Of a stretch of 5,562 nt of DNA, positions 4,847 to 5,562 are shown piece after piece. Made by a program: the position numbers and the translations under genes. Under the pieces are notes generated by a model. It saw nothing but the letters and a program-made list of their open reading frames with translations. It made no database searches and had not been told where the DNA came from. Origin of the DNA: Streptosporangiaceae bacterium (GTDB taxonomy: Bacteria; Actinomycetota; Actinomycetes; Streptosporangiales; Streptosporangiaceae); the NCBI GenBank assembly GCA_030038715.1, contig JASHSO010000494.1, positions 1 to 5,562 on the forward strand. The letters run 5' to 3'. The stretch's first letter is position 1. Each line of letters starts with the position of its first letter.

Positions 4847-5562
4847 GTGCACCTCACTCGGCTCGCGCTGACAGACTTCCGCAGCTACGCCGCCGCGGAC
4901 GTGGCGCTCGGGCCGGGCGTGACCACGTTCGTCGGCGCTAACGGCCAGGGCAAGACGAACCTGGCCGAGGCCGCGTGCTATCTGGCCACGTTCGCGAGTC
5001 ACCGGGTGGCCACGGATTTGCCGCTGATCAGGCAGGGCGCCGAGCGCGCGATCGTGCGGGGGATGATCAGCGCGGCCGGGCGGGAGAGCCTGCTGGAGAT
5101 CGAGATCAATCCCGGCCGGGCGAACCGGGTTCGGCTCAACAGGGCACCGGTGCCGAGGCCGCGGTCCGCACTCGGCACGCTGCGCTGTGTGATCTTCGCG
5201 CCCGAGGACATCGGCGTCGTGAAGGGCGATCCGGACCAGCGCCGCCGCTATCTGGACGACCTGCTGGTGGCTGTCCGGCCACGGCATGCGGGGATCCGGG
5301 CCGACTACGAGCGGGTGCTGAGGCAGCGGAATACGCTGCTGAAGTCGGCCAAGGCGCGCGGCGTACAGCCGGCCGCGCTCGAGGTGTGGGACGACCACCT
5401 CGTCGCGGCGGGCGCCGAGCTGACCGCGGCCAGGCTGAGGCTGGTTGCCGAGCTGAGGCAGGGCGTCAGCGCTTGCTATTCGGCGGTTTCCGGCACGGAG
5501 CGGGACAGTGACATGAGCTACCGGATGTCCGCCTGGAGCGGGGATACCGAGCCCGAGCCCGA
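4847..5562 (+). CDS. recF: DNA replication and repair protein RecF (partial, C-terminus beyond window)
   Basis: RecF is an SMC-like ABC ATPase that works with RecO and RecR to load RecA at single-strand gaps and stalled forks. The visible 238 complete codons start at GTG 4847 with MHLTRLALTDFRSY, the classic RecF N-terminus. Walker A is GANGQGKTN (residues 30-38). The conserved segment IFAPEDIGVVKGDPDQRRRY with LDDLL following (about 118-143) is present. A helical arm with alternating charged and hydrophobic residues follows (about 150-210). The ABC signature and Walker B motifs would lie beyond the right edge. The gap to the dnaN stop is 11 bp. No clear Shine-Dalgarno is visible at the usual distance, so translation may be coupled to dnaN. 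The frame is intact throughout. Confidence 0.96.
   Translation, partial: MHLTRLALTDFRSYAAADVALGPGVTTFVGANGQGKTNLAEAACYLATFASHRVATDLPLIRQGAERAIVRGMISAAGRESLLEIEINPGRANRVRLNRAPVPRPRSALGTLRCVIFAPEDIGVVKGDPDQRRRYLDDLLVAVRPRHAGIRADYERVLRQRNTLLKSAKARGVQPAALEVWDDHLVAAGAELTAARLRLVAELRQGVSACYSAVSGTERDSDMSYRMSAWSGDTEPEP

Noticed and set aside
4838..5511. Open frames on both strands overlapping recF
   Set aside because: RecF is intact and clearly recognisable here. The overlapping frames give Arg/Gly/Ala-rich products typical of off-frame translation.
1..5562. A previously undescribed defence, mobile or biosynthetic system
   Set aside because: All coding space is filled by seven well-known core genes in their ancestral order. 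No transposase, integrase, tRNA, CRISPR repeat or unknown protein gene is visible.

Overview
The window is the conserved replication-origin neighbourhood of a high-GC actinobacterial chromosome. Two divergent gene blocks show this. On the minus strand the order is rpmH, rnpA, yidD, yidC (yidC runs off the left edge). On the plus strand it is dnaA, dnaN, recF (recF runs off the right edge). The protein sequences support the lineage: DnaA ends in the canonical FGGRDHTTV domain IV motif, L34 begins [10 protein letters not shown] and has an actinobacterial RTRAGRAIL core, and GTG starts are frequent (yidC, rpmH, dnaN, recF). DnaA is about 490 residues, near the mycobacterial length and much shorter than Streptomyces DnaA, so the source is probably not Streptomyces. 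I cannot name a genus.

Layout. Positions 1-1612 (minus strand) hold the ribosomal protein L34, RNase P protein, YidD and YidC genes, read right to left. They are tightly packed: a 22-bp gap, then a 4-bp ATGA overlap, then an 8-bp overlap. They are probably co-transcribed from a good sigma70-type promoter at 1700-1728. Positions 1613-1917 are a 305-bp divergent control region. It holds the rpmH promoter and leader, two hairpin-forming repeats, and DnaA-box-like sites that cluster just before dnaA. Positions 1918-3390 are dnaA. Positions 3391-3704 are a 314-bp gene-free region with one perfect DnaA box, one 8/9 box and weaker sites; this is the expected place of actinobacterial oriC. Positions 3705-4835 are dnaN (sliding clamp), followed after 11 bp by recF (4847 to the edge).

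Function. DnaA binds the boxes and opens the origin, DnaN is the processivity clamp of the replicative polymerase, and RecF helps load RecA at gaps. On the other side, L34 is a ribosome component and RnpA matures tRNA 5' ends. YidD and YidC act in membrane protein insertion. Everything is core housekeeping. I see no mobile element, CRISPR array, toxin system or unknown protein gene. The points worth a second look are regulatory: a compact, box-poor oriC, phased DnaA-box-like sites over the dnaA start region, an rpmH leader hairpin, and an rnpA frame that stays open through rpmH.
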